DNA from: Ehretia macrophylla
Lineage: Eukaryota > Streptophyta > Magnoliopsida > Boraginales > Ehretiaceae
DNA: 64,000 bases
NCBI GenBank assembly: GCA_037974665.1
Contig: CM075773.1
Coordinates: forward strand, 29,791,853-29,855,852
Direction of reading: 5' to 3'
Shown here: in pieces, positions 37,340 through 49,041 of the stretch
Position numbering within the stretch: position 1 is the stretch's first letter
How the letters are laid out: each line of letters begins with the position of its first letter
The notes under the pieces: model-generated
The model's database searches: none
Seen by the model: the letters and a program-made list of their open reading frames with translations, nothing else
Told to the model about the DNA's origin: nothing
Made by a program: the position numbers and the translations under genes

Positions 37340-40300
37340 TGTCACGCCCCAACCCGGCCTACAAGGTTAGACTAGGGTGTGAACTAACATTCAAGTAATA
37401 TCACGTACTTAGCTGTTTATGAAGATTAATACCTAATGATTTAGTCTAAACTCCAAAGTTTTTCCGGAAAACCGGCAGCATAACGGCTGTAATTGGCCAT
37501 TTGGTTTAACCTAATTCTCTAAACGCCTCAAAGTTTACCGTCTCAAATTCATTTCCAACTAAGATTACTAATTTACCATCGATTGGATTGCCTATTGGTT
37601 ATTTCGACGTCCTGTTTGATTTATAGCCTAGCATGAAACTATGTCTCGTTTGTTTATTTGTCCTCGTTACAAATATACCTGTTGATCTTAGCTCAATAGC
37701 AAGTACCTGTTAAGATTGGATAAGTTCATTTACTTAGATCTTAACTAAAGCGTCATAACCTAAGATAGATACTATCGGTGATAAAAGCAAAACGATCATA
37801 GTAGTGTTATGTCTAGCATCAGTCTACTTAATATAAGTACAAACCAAAATTAGACCCCAAATTATAGCACAAAGTACACAAGTAGTCACGTTCAAGCAAA
37901 ACAACAATGACAGGCAATCACTCCAGGGGTTCATCATTAGGCACATTGTCCTCGGGTTCCTGTACCTGTTCTTCTTCACCTGAGATGATAAAAGAGGGTG
38001 AGTCCTTATGAACTCAGCAAGGGGAAACGAGAAATAAGTTTTGAAACTCATTTTCCGGTTAAACTTAGGAAAATCCCTTTTTCAAACATGAATATAACAA
38101 AAATATAAGTACAGAAACAGGAATAACGGTCTTTCCTCCCCGAGGTTCTCTAGGAACCAAGCGAGAGTACTTATACACATAGTAAAAAGGATACAGTGAG
38201 CTTTTGCTCTCAGATTAGTTCCAGGATCAGTTGTTGCGGCCGACTTCAAATCATCCCCCAAACACGCCAGGTGGGTGTACTCCGGATGTACCCCAAAATC
38301 CTACAACCCAACTCTCCAAGGAAGTCTAGGCCCCAAACGAGATAGGGAATGAGACCATGGTAGTCACGGGGGCATCGGCAAGCCCCATGCTGCCCCGTGT
38401 GCGTGATCGGTACAATGCCAACAAGAAAGGTTGCAACCTTGTATGCAATGTACATTCATGACAGGTAATATATCACAGTAGGAGGACAACAAAGTAGGTT
38501 GCATCCGGACAGTCATAAGATTGCACATTGACAGATAAACAAGCTGGGCACGATAAGACAGTAAATTTCACTTGAAAGGCATATAGAGTTATATGAAAAT
38601 TAAACGGGCAGCCATGTAACACATGTAAAACAGGCCATATAACTCATTAAGAGGTCCACGCGATCAAGTGATAAGATTATTCAACATGCAATGTTATCAA
38701 CATGGGTTCGGATGCAAGGAAGCTTATTCGTCAACATGCAACGGTCAAGATCACTTTTGAAGTTATAAAATATTTACAGGCAGCCCACTAAGCGTATAAT
38801 TCCCACACAATATCCAAATGATCAACACTTAGCAAAACTACCTTGTCATTAGGGCTTCCATTTCATGTATATTCGTGCAATTTGAGCCTCCACCCAACTC
38901 AAAGTCAATCTCAAACCATACATCATTTAATTCAACATCCTCAAACATTCAAAACAGTCCACACAACATCCCAACACCACATTTCCACATAATTAGTACC
39001 ACAAGAGAGGTTACAACAATTTTCCATGCATGTAACTAAATGAAACCTTTACTACAATATGCTGTTTTCTCACAATCAATAGGATAATCAAACAATCTCA
39101 AAATTCAGTGAATAAGATGTCAAATTAAATCTTAAGAAGTAACCAAAATCAGAAACAAACCTTGCATCAATTGGAGTTCAGAATCAATAGTTATAGCCGA
39201 AACAGTGAGGTAGCACAATACTGTCCAGATTTGTACACTTTTCAGAAATTGATGTTTTTGAGGTCCTTAGGTTCAGTTTTAGCTTTGGTCAATTTCTGAC
39301 AAAATTGTCCAGAACTGAAAAATATAGAATTAAACCAAATTTCATGCATTTTGGACAACATTTACTAAGTCAAATATGGTTCGTTCCACAAGGTCAGTGC
39401 ATCTGCCAAAACCTGCTTCATTTTTCCAGATTTCCAGATTTGGTCGCATTTTAAAGATTATCCATTTTGAGGTCTTTAGAATCAAAATTTGCTCCGGCCT
39501 ATTTCTGGGAAAAATGTTCAAAACTGTCCAAACTAGTCACCTACCAAATTTCAAGCATTTTAAACATCATTTTCCTAGCTAAACTTACCTCGATCTGGTC
39601 AGAGAGCTGTCATCCATTTCGACTTCACCTAGCATCATTTTCAAGCCAAGATCTTGCCATGCATGGTTGTTTAAGCTTATAAACGACCATATATCTCAAG
39701 TACAGAAACAAATACACACATTTATGAGCATGCATGTGAAATTCTGAAGAGCTTTCAAAAGTTTTAACCCTCACCTTTGCAATCAACCAAAAGATGCACA
39801 AAAACCTTGTTGAAGCTCAAATATCTTCTTCTTCTTGCTTAGCCGAGATTCCAACTTGGTTTTCTCTATTTTTCCTAGCCTAGTAATCAATCTCTTAGTA
39901 CATTCATGTAGTTAGGACTTGAAGAAAAGAAATGGAAGCTTAGTAACTCACCTAGGCCGAAAATGAAGCTTCAATGCACATGCATGAGTGAATTTCGAAC
40001 TCTAGCTTGTTTGCTTGAGTTGCTTGGATGATTTGCTTGCCTTGTTCGACTAAGGTGTGATGAAGATGAGCAAGGATGGTGAGAGCTCAGCCAAGGCCAT
40101 GTATGAGAGAGGAAAATGAGAGTGAGAGAGAAATGTGAGAGGAAGAAATGAATGAAATGAAAATAAAACAAAAGCCTTGCAACTTGAGGAGCATGCTCGG
40201 CCTTGAGGCTTTCAATTTCAGCTTTTGTCTTCAAGATGCTTTAAATTTTGAAATGTTTAGCATGTCAAAGTGTTATGGCCGAGAATGGTGAGGAGATTGA

Positions 40301-40849
40301 GGGGAATTTGAGCAATTTTTTAACGCCTTGTGTAATAGTTTGTCTTAGCATGCATAGAATAAAATAATTTGCTCAAACCTTGTGCAAAAACCATGGTATG
40401 GTCGGCCAAGACTATTAAAATGGCTGAATTTGTGTCATCTTGAGCATTATTCTAATTGTATCTTGAAGTGCAAAAAGAATAATGGATAAAGAATAAGGAA
40501 TGTTTTGTTTTTAGTAAATTTTTGTCTTCTAGTGAATTGGTTTAGGATTATTATATTGATAGTGTACCTTGTAGGATTGTTTAATAGTCTAGTGCTTCGT
40601 GAAAGATGCTTTCTTGATTAGCACGAAGGCACGCTTTCCTAGGTCTAGGCACGCACTACGAGGTAGGACACGAACTACGATATGAACGCACATTTTTCAA
40701 GTAAATGCACACAACCCTAAATGAATGCACGTAATTCAATGCATGGCACATAAAATAAACACAATTCTTAGACCTAGGTCATGGCACGCAAATCTAGGTT
40801 AGGGCACATGAAGCTAGGTTTCACACACAAATCGGGGTCGGGCCTCACA
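37340..40849 (-). mobile_element. Nested solo LTR, subfamily Z (3510 bp)
   Basis: Bounded by TGTCACGCCCCAACCCGGCC and GGGGTCGGGCCTCACA. It is inserted in the outer LTR in the same orientation, with the perfect target duplication GATTT. It belongs to the same subfamily as the LTR at 52395 (shared CCCGGCCTA and GGGTGTGA-CTAACATTCAAG). It contains the palindrome at 38427-38440 and the short conserved frame at about 37974-38050. No coding region. Confidence 0.95.
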
Positions 40850-40854
40850 GATTT
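40850..40854. other. Target-site duplication GATTT (right)
   Basis: Second copy of the 5-bp duplication around the nested solo LTR, after which the outer LTR resumes. Confidence 0.92.
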
Positions 40855-42004
40855 AGCTTTAGTCTATTTCTGACAACATTGTCCATAACTGAAAAATCTA
40901 GCAACCTACCAAATTTCATGCATTTTAGATATCGTTATTAGGTCAAAACTATTTCGTTCTACAAGGTCAGTGAACTGCCAAACCCATTTTGGAGACCTTA
41001 GATTCAAAATTGGCCTTGGCCTATTTCTACAAAAAATTCTCAGAACTGGAAAAACTAGTCACCTACCAATTTGTACGCGTTTTCGACATCGTTTACCAGG
41101 CCAAATACACTTCGTCCTAACAAGTCAGAAATCTGCCATTTTCGCGATTTTATCTATCTTCAAGTTCTAGCTAAAAATCTTGCCTTGCATGGTTGCAAAA
41201 GCTCATGTACACACATATACCACGAGTACAGAGGTAAAAATAGACATATGAAGGCATGCATGTGGATTTTGAAAGCTTTTAAAAAGGACTAACCCTCACC
41301 TTAGCCTATTGACAACAAATGATGCTCAAAACTCTTGAAGATGCACAAATGGTCTTCTCTCCTTGTTTGGCCGAGAGATGTTGCTTGATTTCTTTAATTC
41401 CTAGCTGAGTTACCATGTCCTTAGTATGTGCATGTGGTTAGAACAAAAGGGAGATGAAAGAAAAGCTATCAAACATACCTAGGGCCGAATGAGTGTTCTA
41501 TGAGCTTTCATGTAAATTCCTTGCTTCTTGCTTGCTTGGTCGAGCTTCCTAGAGTTATTGAGTGTCTAGATGAACCTTAGGATGATGAGCTTAAGCTATG
41601 GAGAGTGACGAAGCATCCTAGGCCGAGAGGGTGAGAGAAAATGAGAGGATGAGAGAATGAGAGAATGAGAGAAAAAAAATGAAAAACTTGAGCATATGGT
41701 CGGCTTTGGGCTTCTACAAATCTGATTTTTGTGTCTTCAAAAGCATATTTTGAATTGTGAGGAGACATAAGGTGATTTGGTCGAGGGAGTGAAGCATTGG
41801 GTAGGATGTTAGGGAATTTTTTTATGCTTTGTGTCTTGTGTGTGTCATAGGTTGTTTAGAATCATTTTGAATTTGTGTAAGGCTAGTCAAAACGCCTTGG
41901 TGGCCGAAATTAGCATGCTAGAATTGAGGAATTTGTGTTGTTTTTAATTGTATCATGTGGCATTATAGTATTAGTGTTATAGGTTTTTGTGTGCATGGGT
42001 TTTT

Positions 42005-42050
42005 GGTAGGAATAAAGAATAAAGAATAAAGAATAAAGAATAAGAATGTT
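42005..42050. repeat. AATAAAG heptamer tandem run in the LTR
   Basis: Four or more AATAAAG units occur here against two or three at about 22678, 24885 and 33264. It is a length-variable tract shared by the LTR family. Confidence 0.8.
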
Positions 42051-42398
42051 TAGCTTTTGGTGAAATTTTGTCTTCTAGTGCATTGACTTGGCATTTTAAT
42101 ATTAGTTAGTGGAGTTTGTAGGATTAGTTAATAATCTAGTGCTTCGTGTAAGATGCTTTCGTGATTAGCGTGCGGATACGCTTTCCTAGGTTTAGGGCAT
42201 GCACTACGAAGTAAGGCACGAACTACGAGACGAATGCACGCTTCCTAAGCAAATACACGCAACCCTAAATGGATGCACGTAATTCGATGCAAGGCAAATA
42301 AAATGAGACACGACTCTTAAACCTAGGTCAAGGCATGCAATTCTAGGTTAGGGCATACGAAATGAGGTATCACACGCAAATCGAGGTCGGGCCTCACA

Positions 42399-42664
42399 AT
42401 AGCCAAGTAGGCTTGCTATCCCCGTCGTAGAGCTCTCGGAGAACTTTCCAACGGTATGCTGGGCGCCACGTAACTCTTTACTGATCAAAAGTTATGGGCA
42501 CCGGAGCGACGGATACCTAGTCACAAGCCCCATGCCCTTTGTTTGTGGGCCCAGCCTCTACATGAAGTGAAGTTGTATTCCCCAAGGTGCCATGTGATTC
42601 GGTAATAAAAATGTGATGGATTAGGTTGTCGTCCTTTTCGCGACTCATGACGTACGATCCTGGA
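42399..42664. repeat. Satellite fragment between two elements
   Basis: About 266 bp of one monomer, from ATAGCCAAGTAGGC to GTACGATCCTGG, same orientation as the other arrays. It is cut off at the right by the truncated LTR of element 2, with the join sharing AC. Confidence 0.93.
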
Positions 42665-45192
42665 CATACTAAGAACATGGTTACTAAGCTAGGAATTAGA
42701 GAATTTCAAGTTGTCTCTCGGCTAAGCAAGGAGAAAAGACTACCTTGTGCTTCATCAAGAGCTTTGTGCACTTTCATTGTTGTCTTGCTAAGGTGAGGGC
42801 TAAAACTCTTTTGAAAAGCCTTCAAAAACCACATGCATGCCTTTAAATGTCTATTTTTACCTCTGTACTTGTGATATATGTGTGTACAAGAGCTTTTGTA
42901 AACATGCATGGCAAGATATTTGGCTAGAATGTGATGATAGATGAAATCGCGTATAGGACAGTCTTCTAACTTGTTGGAACGAAGTGATTTTGACCAGGTA
43001 AATGATGTTGAAAATGCGTGAAAATTGGTAGGTGACTAGTTTTGCCAGTTCTGAGCATGTTTCGTGGAAATAGGATAAAGCCAATTTTGAGTCTAAGGTC
43101 CCCAAAATGGCAAAACATTGAAAGGTGTCCAAATCTGGAAAATGTGGGAAAATAAAGCAGGTTTTGGCAGATTCACTGTCCTTGTAGAACGAACCAGTTT
43201 TGACTTAGTAAATGATTTCCAAAATGCATTAAAGTTTGTGTGCTGCTATATTTTTCAGTTATAGACATTTTTTTCAGAAATGGACTAAGGCTAAATCTGA
43301 CCCCAAGGCCCTCAAAAATGACAAGTATTGAAATGTGTGCAAATCTGGACAATTTTGCATAGTCTCACGGTTTTGGCTATAACTCTTGAACCCGAACTCC
43401 AAATGATGCGAGGTTTGTTTTTGAATTTAGTTCACTCCTTAAGCTTTAATTTGACATTTTGTTCACTGGAATTGGAGATTACCATTGCAGTAAGGTTTCT
43501 ATTTAGTGATATGCTTAGAAAAATTATTGCAACTTCTCTTGTTGTATTAATTTCTTGGGATTGTGGCACTTGGATGTTGTGTGGACTGTTTTGAATGTTT
43601 GAGGGTGTTTGAATTAATCAATGCATGGCTTGAGTTTAATTACGTGACAACTTAGGCCTTAATCGCACGGGTGAGTGTGAATTGAAACCCTAATGATTAG
43701 GTAAACTCTCTAAGTGTTGATCCTATGAATATCGTGTTTAATTATGTAATTAGTAGGCTGCTCGTAGTTGCCCTTATAGCCCCAAATGTGATTCCGATGA
43801 TTACATGTTGACAAGTAGACCTTCCTTGTACCCAGTCCCATGTAAACGTCGTTGCATGTTGTATGACCTTATTGTATAACTCCATGTGCTTTACAAGTCA
43901 AATTATCTGTCATATCGTGCCTCTCGTGTTTACTTGTCAATGTGCAATCCTGCTCGGAGGTAGCCTACTTTGTTGTCCTCCTAATGGGATATATTAAGTG
44001 TCATAAATGTGCAATGCATACAAGGTTGCAACCTTTCATTTTGGCGTGGTAGCATTCACGCACACCGGGCGGCATCGGGCTTGCCGGTGGGACCGTGACT
44101 TCCATTGTCCAATTCCCTCTCTTGCTTGGGGGCTGGACTTCTTCGAAGAGTTGGGTCGTAGGATTTTGGGGTACATCCGGAGAACACCCATTTGGCGTGA
44201 TAAGGGGATGATTTGAAGTCCGCCGCAACAACTGATACTGGAAATGAACTGAGAGCAAAAGCTCACCATATCATTTTCACTATGTGCATAAGTACTCTCG
44301 CTTGGTTCCTAGAGGACCTCGGGGAGGAAAGATGGGTAATTGTATTTCTTTACTTTTATATTACATTATGAACTTACTTGTGATATATGTCATGCTTGCA
44401 AAAAGGGTTTTCATAAGTTGAACCGAAAAAATGAATTTCAATACTTATTTCTCGTTCCCCCTCGCTGAGTTCATAAGGACTCACCCTCTTTTATCATCTC
44501 AGGTGAAGAAGACCAGGAACAGGTACCCGAGGACAACATGCCTAATGATGATTCCTTGGAATGATTGCTTGCCCTACGTGCCTTGCTTGACTATGGCCAT
44601 TTTGTGAACGATATGTTGCTTGACGACTATTTCTTATGTTGCTTGTTGTTGTATTGTAAATGACCCCCGTTGTAATTTGGGGTCTAATTTTGGCTTGTAC
44701 TGATCATAACTAGTTAGACACTCTTGTGGTCGTTTTTGCTATCGCTACTGGCTAGTATCTATCACAGGCTTATGAAGTATCAAGTAAAGGATTCAGTAAA
44801 ATGAATCTATCCAATCTTAAGCAGGTACTCATTCTTAAGCTAAGATCAACAGGTACTTTTGTAACAAGGATCAACAAACAAACGAGACATAGTATCATGC
44901 TAGGTTGTTAATCAAACGATATTCGAGACAACTAGTAGGCGTTTTGACTAGTGATAAATAGTAATCTTAGTTGGGAATGAATTTGAGATTGAAAGTTTAG
45001 AGGCCTTTAGAAAATTAGGTCAAACTAAAGAGTCCAATTACAGCCGTTATGCTACCGATTTTCAGAAAATTTGTGGAGTTTTAGGCTAAAATGTTAAGTG
45101 TTAAACTTTCATGAACGATTAAGTACGTGATATGACTTGAATGTTTAGATCACACCCTAGTCTAACCTTTATAGGTCGGGTTGGGGCATGAA
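42665..45192 (+). repeat. Truncated 5' LTR of element 2
   Basis: It is the reverse complement of the other LTRs, starting at CATACTAAGAACATGG (equivalent to about 32690 in the element 1 LTR), so about 950 bp of its 5' end are lost. It ends GGTCGGGTTGGGGCATGA-AA, close to the canonical GGGGCGTGACA. Palindrome AAGGTTGCAACCTT at 44022-44035; conserved short frame at about 44432-44512. Confidence 0.9.
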
Positions 45193-45204
45193 ACCTTATC
45201 TTAA

Positions 45205-45216
45205 TGGTATCAGAGC
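45205..45216 (+). promoter_or_regulatory. Primer binding site of element 2 (initiator tRNA-Met)
   Basis: TGGTATCAGAGC, 12 bases complementary to the 3' end of plant initiator tRNA-Met, shortly after the LTR end. Same spacing and sequence as in element 1. Confidence 0.93.
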
Positions 45217-45469
45217 TTAGATTGCTTAAGCAGGGTTTAACTTTCGGACAGTCGGTAGAAGCCCTAAGGTTATTAGGATGACTTGTTTATGTGTGATAGT
45301 GTGTGATAATATTAATTGTGCCTTCTATGTTCTATGTGCTTATGTGATTAACATGTCTTAACTGTTCGAAAGTTGTGTGTTTATGTAAAATTGTATGTTG
45401 CATACCTTATACATTAAATTATTGTTTGTCGTATTCCAATAAATTGTGCATCGTAATCTGTGCCTATAG

Positions 45470-46600
45470 ATGGCTGGCCCTAGTATCCGCACTTCTAATA
45501 GGAACGGTGAGCCCCAAGAGACCGGAGATGCTTATCAAACTAATCTCGGCATGGCTATGTTTAACATGATGGCGAACGCCATGGATCGCGTGTCACGAGT
45601 GATGGAACGTCAAGATGCACGTGAAGCAAACAATAACAACAACAACAGGAATGATGGTATCCACGGGAGAAATAGCAGAATGCAGGAGTTCCTTGACTTT
45701 CGCCCGTCCAAATTCCACGGTGAAGCTGATGATGAAAAAGCAGAGGCTTGGCTGTCTGAGATCAAGAGGATTTTCCGACCACTTGACTATACTGATGAAG
45801 AAAAGGTGGAGTTCACTGTGTTTCTGTTGCACAGGGATGCTGAGCATTGGTGGCACACTGTGGAGGCGCTTTGGGAAACTGATCATACACCTCGCTTGTG
45901 GATAATTTCGTTAAGGCATTCAAGGAGAAATACGTACCTGCAGTTTTCGGGCAGAGGCGGATTGAGGAATTCATGCACTTGAACCAGGGTAACATGACGG
46001 TGGCCCAGTACGAGGCTCGTTTTGACCGACTGTCCTGTAATGCTCAATACATGGTCAGTACTCCTGAGGCGAAGATGTGGAAATTTACGACTGGATTGAG
46101 GCCAAAAATTCAGGACCAGTTGGCTTCGCATGACTTTACTACCTATTCTGCTCTCCTTGCTGCTGCTTCCAGAGTTGAGAAGAAGAAACTTGATAGAGCC
46201 GGTTCGAGCCAGCAGAACAAGAAATCGTATCAGCCTCCAGGTCAACAGAGGAAATTCCATACTTAGAGTCGCAGTCAGGGCCAGAGCCAGAACATACCAG
46301 TTAATAACTGTGGCGTGACTAAAGCACCATCAGCCTCTTCCACCCGCGGATCCACATGTAGTTCACCTACTACTTAGTCTATCAACTGTTCTTACTGTGA
46401 CAAGAAGGGTCATACCGAGGCCCAGTGCTTGAAGAAATCCGGACGATGTGTGTGGTGTGGCAGTGGTCAGCATCAGATCAAGGATTGCCCTAAATGGCAA
46501 GGAGGACAAAATCAAGTTAAACCAGCTGGTAGAGGTAAGACTCCAGTTCCTGGAGTTCATGCCCGAGTTTATGCTATTGAGTGCGAGGAGCTTCCGGAGG
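45470..46600 (+). pseudogene. Element 2 gag with two CCHC zinc knuckles (frameshift and stops)
   Basis: Starts MAGPSIRTSNRNGEPQ at 45470, then poly-Asn and the gag core (FHGEADDEKAEAWLSEIKRI, DAEHWWHTVEALW). A one-base deletion near 45897 (CTTGTGGATAATTTC against CTTGTGGGGTAATTTC in element 1) shifts the frame, which continues in the frame of 45898 (FVKAFKEKYVPAVFGQRRIE) through to pol. Stops at 46264-46266 and 46375-46377 are CAG in element 1. The two knuckles (C-SY-C-DKKG-H-TEAQ-C and C-VW-C-GSGQ-H-QIKD-C) at about 46387-46490 are both intact here. Confidence 0.92.
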
Positions 46601-47019
46601 AGACCGTTGTTGTTGAAGGTACATTCTTGATACTGAATCAACCTGTTAGGGTGCTAATTGATCCAGGTGCTACTCATTCATTTATTACTCCCTTATGTGT
46701 GCAATGTGTGAAACTGAGAGTTGTATGTTTGCCTTACGAAGTAGAAGTTGGTCCTCCGATGGATTCTAAACTTGTCACTTGCTCAACTTGTAAAGCATGT
46801 AAAATCCAAATTAAAGATAGGGAATTCTCAACCAATCTTATTGTATTACCCTTTTGAGACTATGAAGTCATCTTAGGGATGGATTGGTTGGCAAAGCATC
46901 ATGCCCAACTAGATTGTCGGATGAAGATTGTAACATTCCAAATACCTGGTCAGCCAATATTAGAGGTAATGGGTTGAAGAGACTTCACCGGGAGTTCCAT
47001 CATTTCATCTACGAAAGCA
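46601..47019 (+). pseudogene. Element 2 aspartic protease region
   Basis: It continues the gag frame with [20 protein letters not shown] (catalytic Asp block) and [19 protein letters not shown] stop at 46855-46857 replaces an Arg codon of element 1 (CGA to TGA). A second at 46975-46977 replaces another Arg codon (CGA to TGA). Confidence 0.88.
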
Positions 47020-47964
47020 GTGAAGTCCTTGAGAAAAGGGTGTAGTGGATACTTAACTTACCTCATCAACAAGCCATCGAACAAAGCTAAGTTGGAAGAG
47101 ATACCAATGATTAAAGATTATGCGAATGTGTTTCCAGAAGAATTGTCCGGTTTACCCCCAAATCGGGAGATCGAGTTCATTATAGAATTATTGCCTGACA
47201 CCCACCCAATATCTAAAGCTCCCTATCGTATGGCACCAACCGAGCTACAAGAATTGAAGGACCAATTGCAAGGATTGTTGAAGAAGGGGTTTGTTCAACC
47301 AAGTTCTTCTTTGTGGGGAATGCCAGTCCTATTTGTAAAGAAGAAAGACGGAACATTGAGGCTATGCATTGATTACCGAGGATTGAACCAAGTAACCGTC
47401 AAGAATAAATACCCACTTCCACTGATCGACGAGTTGTTTGATCAACTTCAGGGTGCCAAAGTGTATTCGAAGTTCGAATTGAGGCAAGGGTACTATTAGT
47501 TGCGGATAAAAAAGGAGGATGTGCCTAAAACGGCTTTTAGGACGAGATATGGGCATTATGAATATGTGGTGATGCCATTTGGGCTAACTAATGCCCCTGC
47601 AGCTTTTATGGACTTGATGCACAGGGTGTTTCAACCCTACTTGGACCAATTTGTGGTGATTTTTATTGATGATATTTTGGTATACTCGAAATCCGAGGCT
47701 GAGCATGAACAACATCTGCGATTGGTACTACAGAAACTTAGAGAGCATCAATTGTATGCAAAGTTTAGCAAATGCGAATTTTGGTTGCAACAGATTGCAT
47801 TTTTGGGGCACATCATATCCCAAGAGGGAATAGCAGTGGATCCAGCAAAGATAGAAGTGGTGATGTGTTGGAAGAAGCCGGAAAACGTTACGGAGGTTCG
47901 GAGTTTTCTTGGTCTAGCCGGCTATTATCGGAGGTTCATGAAGGATTTCACAAAGATTGCATGA
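47020..47964 (+). pseudogene. Element 2 reverse transcriptase
   Basis: Starts after protease with the pre-RT segment [20 protein letters not shown] and [12 protein letters not shown], which element 1 has lost. Palm motifs [35 protein letters not shown] and [11 protein letters not shown] are present. A stop at 47497-47499 (TAG for Gln of GYYQL) splits it into pieces of 159 and 154 aa. It ends at a stop at 47962-47964, where element 1 has Gly (GGA to TGA, a transversion and the only stop here not explained by C-to-T). Confidence 0.93.
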
Positions 47965-48477
47965 CGTCTTACAAAGCTCACTCAAAAGAAAACAAAGTTT
48001 GTGTGGGATGACAAGTATGAGAACAACTTCCAAGAATTGAAGAAAAGATTGACTACTGCACCTGTTCTTGCATTGCCTGAAGGGAGTCAAGGTTTTGTAA
48101 TCTATAGCGATGCTTTGAAGGAAGGATTGGGTTGTGTGTTGAGTCAAAATGGTAGAGTGATTGCGTATGCTTCTAGGAAACCGAAGCCGTATGAATTGAA
48201 CTACCCGATGCATGATTTGGAGTTAGCGGCTATTGTGTTTGTACTCAAGAAATGGAGGCACTATCTGTGAGGTAACAAGTTCGAGGTATTTACTGATCAC
48301 AAGAGCTTGAAATATTTGTTCTCACAAAAAGAGTTGAACATGAGCCAAAGACGGTGGATGGAGCTTTTGGATGACTATAACTGCACAATCAATTATGTGC
48401 CCGGTAAAGCAAATGTAGTTGCAGATGCCTTAAGTCGGAAAGCGAGCATGGCAAAACTGGAAGTCAAGGTGTAGGAG
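47965..48477 (+). pseudogene. Element 2 RNase H
   Basis: [18 protein letters not shown] shows the catalytic Asp block, followed by [21 protein letters not shown] stop at 48268-48270 (TGG to TGA) falls just before [17 protein letters not shown]. The frame continues to [10 protein letters not shown] and is stopped again at 48472-48474 (CAG to TAG). Confidence 0.9.
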
Positions 48478-49012
48478 TTGTTAGAGGAAGCATTCTTGTG
48501 GAAACCACAATTGACTCAAAAAGGGTTACTTTTTGCCACTACACAAGTTCAATCGACCTTGTTGTCTAAATTACGAAAGGTTCAACAGAAGGACCAACAA
48601 TTTCAGAAGATTAAAGAAAGCAACACAAATTTCAAGTTTCATGATGATGGTATTTGGAGGTTTAGGAATCGAATTTGTGTTCCTAATGATCCAAAGTTGA
48701 AAAAGAAGATTCTTGAAGAAGCCCATAATTCAAGATACACTATTCACCTCGGCGGAACAAAGATGTACCGAGATTTGAAGCAACACTATTGGTGGAATAA
48801 TATGAGAAGGGAGATTGCGGAGTTTGTGGCATGGTGTTTGACTTGTCAGAGAGTCAAAGCAAAACATCAACGACCGACAAGTTTACTTCAACCGTTGGAA
48901 ATTCCTCAATGGAAATGGGAACATATAACTATGGACTTTGTCATGGACCTACCCAGGTCACAAAAGGGTCATGACGCCGTTTGGGTCATAGTGGATAGAT
49001 TGACTAAGTCAG
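48478..49012 (+). pseudogene. Element 2 integrase, truncated after the first catalytic region
   Basis: It includes the HHCC zinc domain (EEAHNSRYTIHLGGTKMYRD, then CLTCQRVKAKHQRP) and HITMDFVMDLPRSQKGHD with VIVDRLTKSA. The sequence then leaves the family at about 49013 and runs into an LTR end fragment and satellite, so the second Asp, the Glu, the GPF/Y region and the chromodomain tail are absent. The last 8 residues of the open stretch are not integrase. Confidence 0.92.
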
Positions 49013-49013
49013 C

Positions 49014-49041
49014 CCTTTATAGATCGGGTTGGGGTGCGACA
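49014..49041 (+). repeat. 28-bp remnant of the 3' LTR end of element 2
   Basis: CCTTTATAGATCGGGTTGGG and the bases GTGCGACA after it match the LTR end of element 2 (CCTTTATAGGTCGGGTTGGG at 45168-45187). It is followed at once by satellite (CTGTGCGCCGCG). A deletion of several kb thus joined mid-integrase to the LTR tip. Confidence 0.88.

Larger units (their letters stand above)
35331..42398 (-). mobile_element. Outer solo LTR, subfamily X, split by a nested solo LTR
   Basis: The left part is 35331-37339 and the right part 40855-42398, together about 3.55 kb. It starts TCTCACGATCC (mutated from TGTCACGCCCC) and ends GGTCGGGCCTCACA. The two parts join seamlessly once 37340-40849 and one GATTT are removed: GGGTCAGATTT continues as AGCTTTAGTC, as in the intact LTRs. 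No internal coding region is present, so it is a solo LTR formed by LTR-LTR recombination. The right part has an expanded AATAAAG run near 42009-42050. Confidence 0.9.
42665..49041 (+). mobile_element. Element 2: decayed Tekay/Del-like retrotransposon, truncated at both ends
   Basis: The only retroelement here on the plus strand. Order: truncated 5' LTR (to 45192), PBS (45205-45216), gag-pol (45470-49012), then a jump from the start of the integrase core to a 28-bp LTR end fragment (49014-49041) and satellite. The second half of integrase, the polypurine tract and nearly all of the 3' LTR are gone. Its coding region is closely related to element 1. It has one single-base deletion near 45897 and eight in-frame stops, so it is dead. 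Confidence 0.93.

Noticed and set aside
37340..40849. CRM-type centromeric retrotransposon
   Set aside because: The LTRs are much longer than typical for CRM, and the C-terminal tail in the coding copy looks like the Tekay-type chromodomain rather than the CR motif. This was judged without alignment, so CRM is unlikely but not excluded.
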